From positions 1 through 15,952 of the forward strand of contig JBCDLG010000071.1 in NCBI GenBank assembly GCA_038745625.1: DNA of 15,952 nucleotides, given 5' to 3'. Made by a program: the position numbers and the translations under genes. How positions within the stretch are numbered: the first letter of the stretch is position 1; every line of letters starts with the position of its first letter. The notes under the pieces are model-generated. The model was given only the letters and a program-made list of their open reading frames with translations. It was not told the origin of the DNA and searched no databases. This document shows, piece after piece, positions 15,072 through 15,952 of this stretch. The stretch comes from Parvularcula sp038745625 (GTDB lineage Bacteria; Pseudomonadota; Alphaproteobacteria; Caulobacterales; Parvularculaceae).

Positions 15072-15742
15072 CGCTGGATGGTCCCTTCCCGGCGGATCTT
15101 TTTTTGGAGCTGCAAGAGCCCGTAGACGAGCGCCTCAGCGCAGGGCGGACAACCGGGGACATAGACGTCGACGGGAACGATCCGATCGCACCCTCTGACC
15201 ACGGAATAGCTATAATGATAGTAGCCGCCACCGTTGGCGCAACTGCCCATCGAGAGGACATAGCGCGGCTCAGGCATCTGGTCATAAACCTTGCGCAGAG
15301 CGGGCGCCATTTTGTTGGTCAGCGTCCCCGCCACGATCATGAGATCCGACTGGCGCGGCGAACCCCGCGGCGCCATGCCAAAACGCTCAAGATCATAACG
15401 CGGCATCGACGCCTGCATCATTTCCACAGCGCAACAGGCGAGACCAAAGGTCATCCACATGAGAGAGCCGGTGCGGGCCCAGTTGATCACCGCATCCGCC
15501 GGGGCCGTGAAGAAGCCCTTGTCCGCCAGCTCGTTGTTGACGTGGCGAAAGAATGGGTCCTCCGCCTTCGGATCATAGCCGACCACATCGGACCGGCCGG
15601 CGGTGCCATAAGGAAGGTCCGCCGCGGTGATCGGCTTGGGCTGCGGGATCGCGGCCAAGGGCTTGTTTGTTGGCGTCTCGAGTCCCTCGAGCGCGGTGGA
15701 TGATTGGCCGTCTTTCAGCTTCACGTCGCTATCAGTGGCCAT
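15068..15742 (-). CDS. nuoB: NADH-quinone oxidoreductase subunit B (PSST, cluster N2)
   Basis: A 224-residue peripheral-arm subunit that carries the last iron-sulphur cluster, N2, and passes electrons to quinone. The ligands are the tandem Cys103-Cys104 in GLACCAVEMM, Cys168 in MGSCANGGGYYHYSYSVVRG, and Cys198 in VPGCPPCAEAL. The core begins near residue 80, so the N-terminal region is about 40 residues longer than in E. coli NuoB. That region is rich in Pro, Ala and charged residues (PQPKPITAADLPYG) and probably disordered. AAGGAA lies 8 nt before the ATG. It follows nuoA by 79 nt and overlaps nuoC by 4 nt. Confidence 0.98.
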   Translation of the reverse strand: MATDSDVKLKDGQSSTALEGLETPTNKPLAAIPQPKPITAADLPYGTAGRSDVVGYDPKAEDPFFRHVNNELADKGFFTAPADAVINWARTGSLMWMTFGLACCAVEMMQASMPRYDLERFGMAPRGSPRQSDLMIVAGTLTNKMAPALRKVYDQMPEPRYVLSMGSCANGGGYYHYSYSVVRGCDRIVPVDVYVPGCPPCAEALVYGLLQLQKKIRREGTIQR

Positions 15743-15782
15743 AATCGTCGTTCCTTAGACTGTGGCGGGAATTACCCCCGTC

Positions 15783-15807
15783 CGTGACACGAGGCAACGC
15801 GTGACAC
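15783..15807. repeat. Two direct repeats CGTGACAC between nuoA and nuoB
   Basis: CGTGACAC occurs at 15783-15790 and again at 15800-15807, 17 bp apart start to start, in the 79-nt gap between nuoA and nuoB. Each contains GTG-A-CAC, itself a small dyad. It may be chance or a binding site within the operon. Confidence 0.35.
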
Positions 15808-15821
15808 TGGCGCAGGCTGGC

Positions 15822-15952
15822 TCAGCGCCACTCCAGCGCGCCTTTTTTCCACTCATAGGCAAAGCCGATGAAGAACACGGCAAGAAACACGAACATCGAC
15901 CAGAACGAGTAGAGCTGAAAACTTCGGTCGAGCCCCAGCTCCGGATTGAACA
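15822..15952 (-). CDS. nuoA: NADH-quinone oxidoreductase subunit A, C-terminal part
   Basis: Only the last 42 codons are in the window; the gene continues past its right edge. The translation starts FNPELGLDRSFQLYSFWSMF, followed by the third membrane helix (VFLAVFFIGFAYEW) and the end KKGALEWR. The YEWKKGALEW ending is the NuoA hallmark. NuoA is a small inner-membrane subunit of complex I near the quinone-cavity loop region. It is the first of the nuoA-B-C run on this strand. Confidence 0.93.
   Translation of the reverse strand, partial: FNPELGLDRSFQLYSFWSMFVFLAVFFIGFAYEWKKGALEWR

Noticed and set aside
15104..15703. A 199-codon plus-strand frame
   Set aside because: It lies wholly antisense to nuoB and has shadow-like composition.

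Overview
The window looks like chromosomal DNA of a flagellated, aerobic alphaproteobacterium. The cues are a flgF-flgG-flgA-flgH run with a FliL-like gene, an iron-sulphur photolyase of the PhrB type, a sphingomonad/caulobacter-style TonB-dependent receptor, an alphaproteobacterial PNPase and NuoA/B/C/D. A marine or stalked-bacterium lineage (Hyphomonadales, Parvularculales or Caulobacterales-like) is my inference; no 16S or tRNA gene is present to settle it. I see no mobile element, CRISPR array, prophage or structural RNA gene.

Layout. Positions 31-3954 (minus strand) hold a compact flagellar operon read motA, flgF, flgG, flgA, flgH, fliL-like, with gaps of 28 nt or less or stop/start overlaps: a stator subunit, two rod proteins, the P-ring chaperone, the L-ring lipoprotein and a FliL-family protein. 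Positions 3955-4364 are a non-coding divergent region. It carries a perfect 16-bp palindrome against the motA ribosome binding site and a strong match to a sigma-54 promoter facing the other way. Positions 4365-6677 (plus) are a TonB-dependent outer-membrane receptor ended by a clear UUCG-loop terminator. Positions 6748-9468 (plus) are the rpsO-pnp pair with a promoter, an intergenic terminator and a final terminator.

Positions 9467-11355 (minus) are a translationally coupled pair: a 507-residue FeS (6-4) photolyase and a DUF2237 protein. A small four-helix membrane protein (11460-11798, plus) runs divergently from phrB and overlaps the stop codon of nuoD tail to tail. Positions 11795-15952 (minus) hold the start of the complex I cluster: nuoA (partial), nuoB, nuoC, then nuoD. 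A GT87-family membrane glycosyltransferase gene on the opposite strand (13147-14439) separates nuoC from nuoD, and nuoE is not next to nuoD.

Most genes are well-known families. The most unusual points are the broken nuo operon, the coupled phrB-DUF2237 pair, and the motA/TonB-receptor divergent region with its palindrome and sigma-54-like site. I did not find convincing evidence for a wholly new multi-gene system, and I say so rather than force one.
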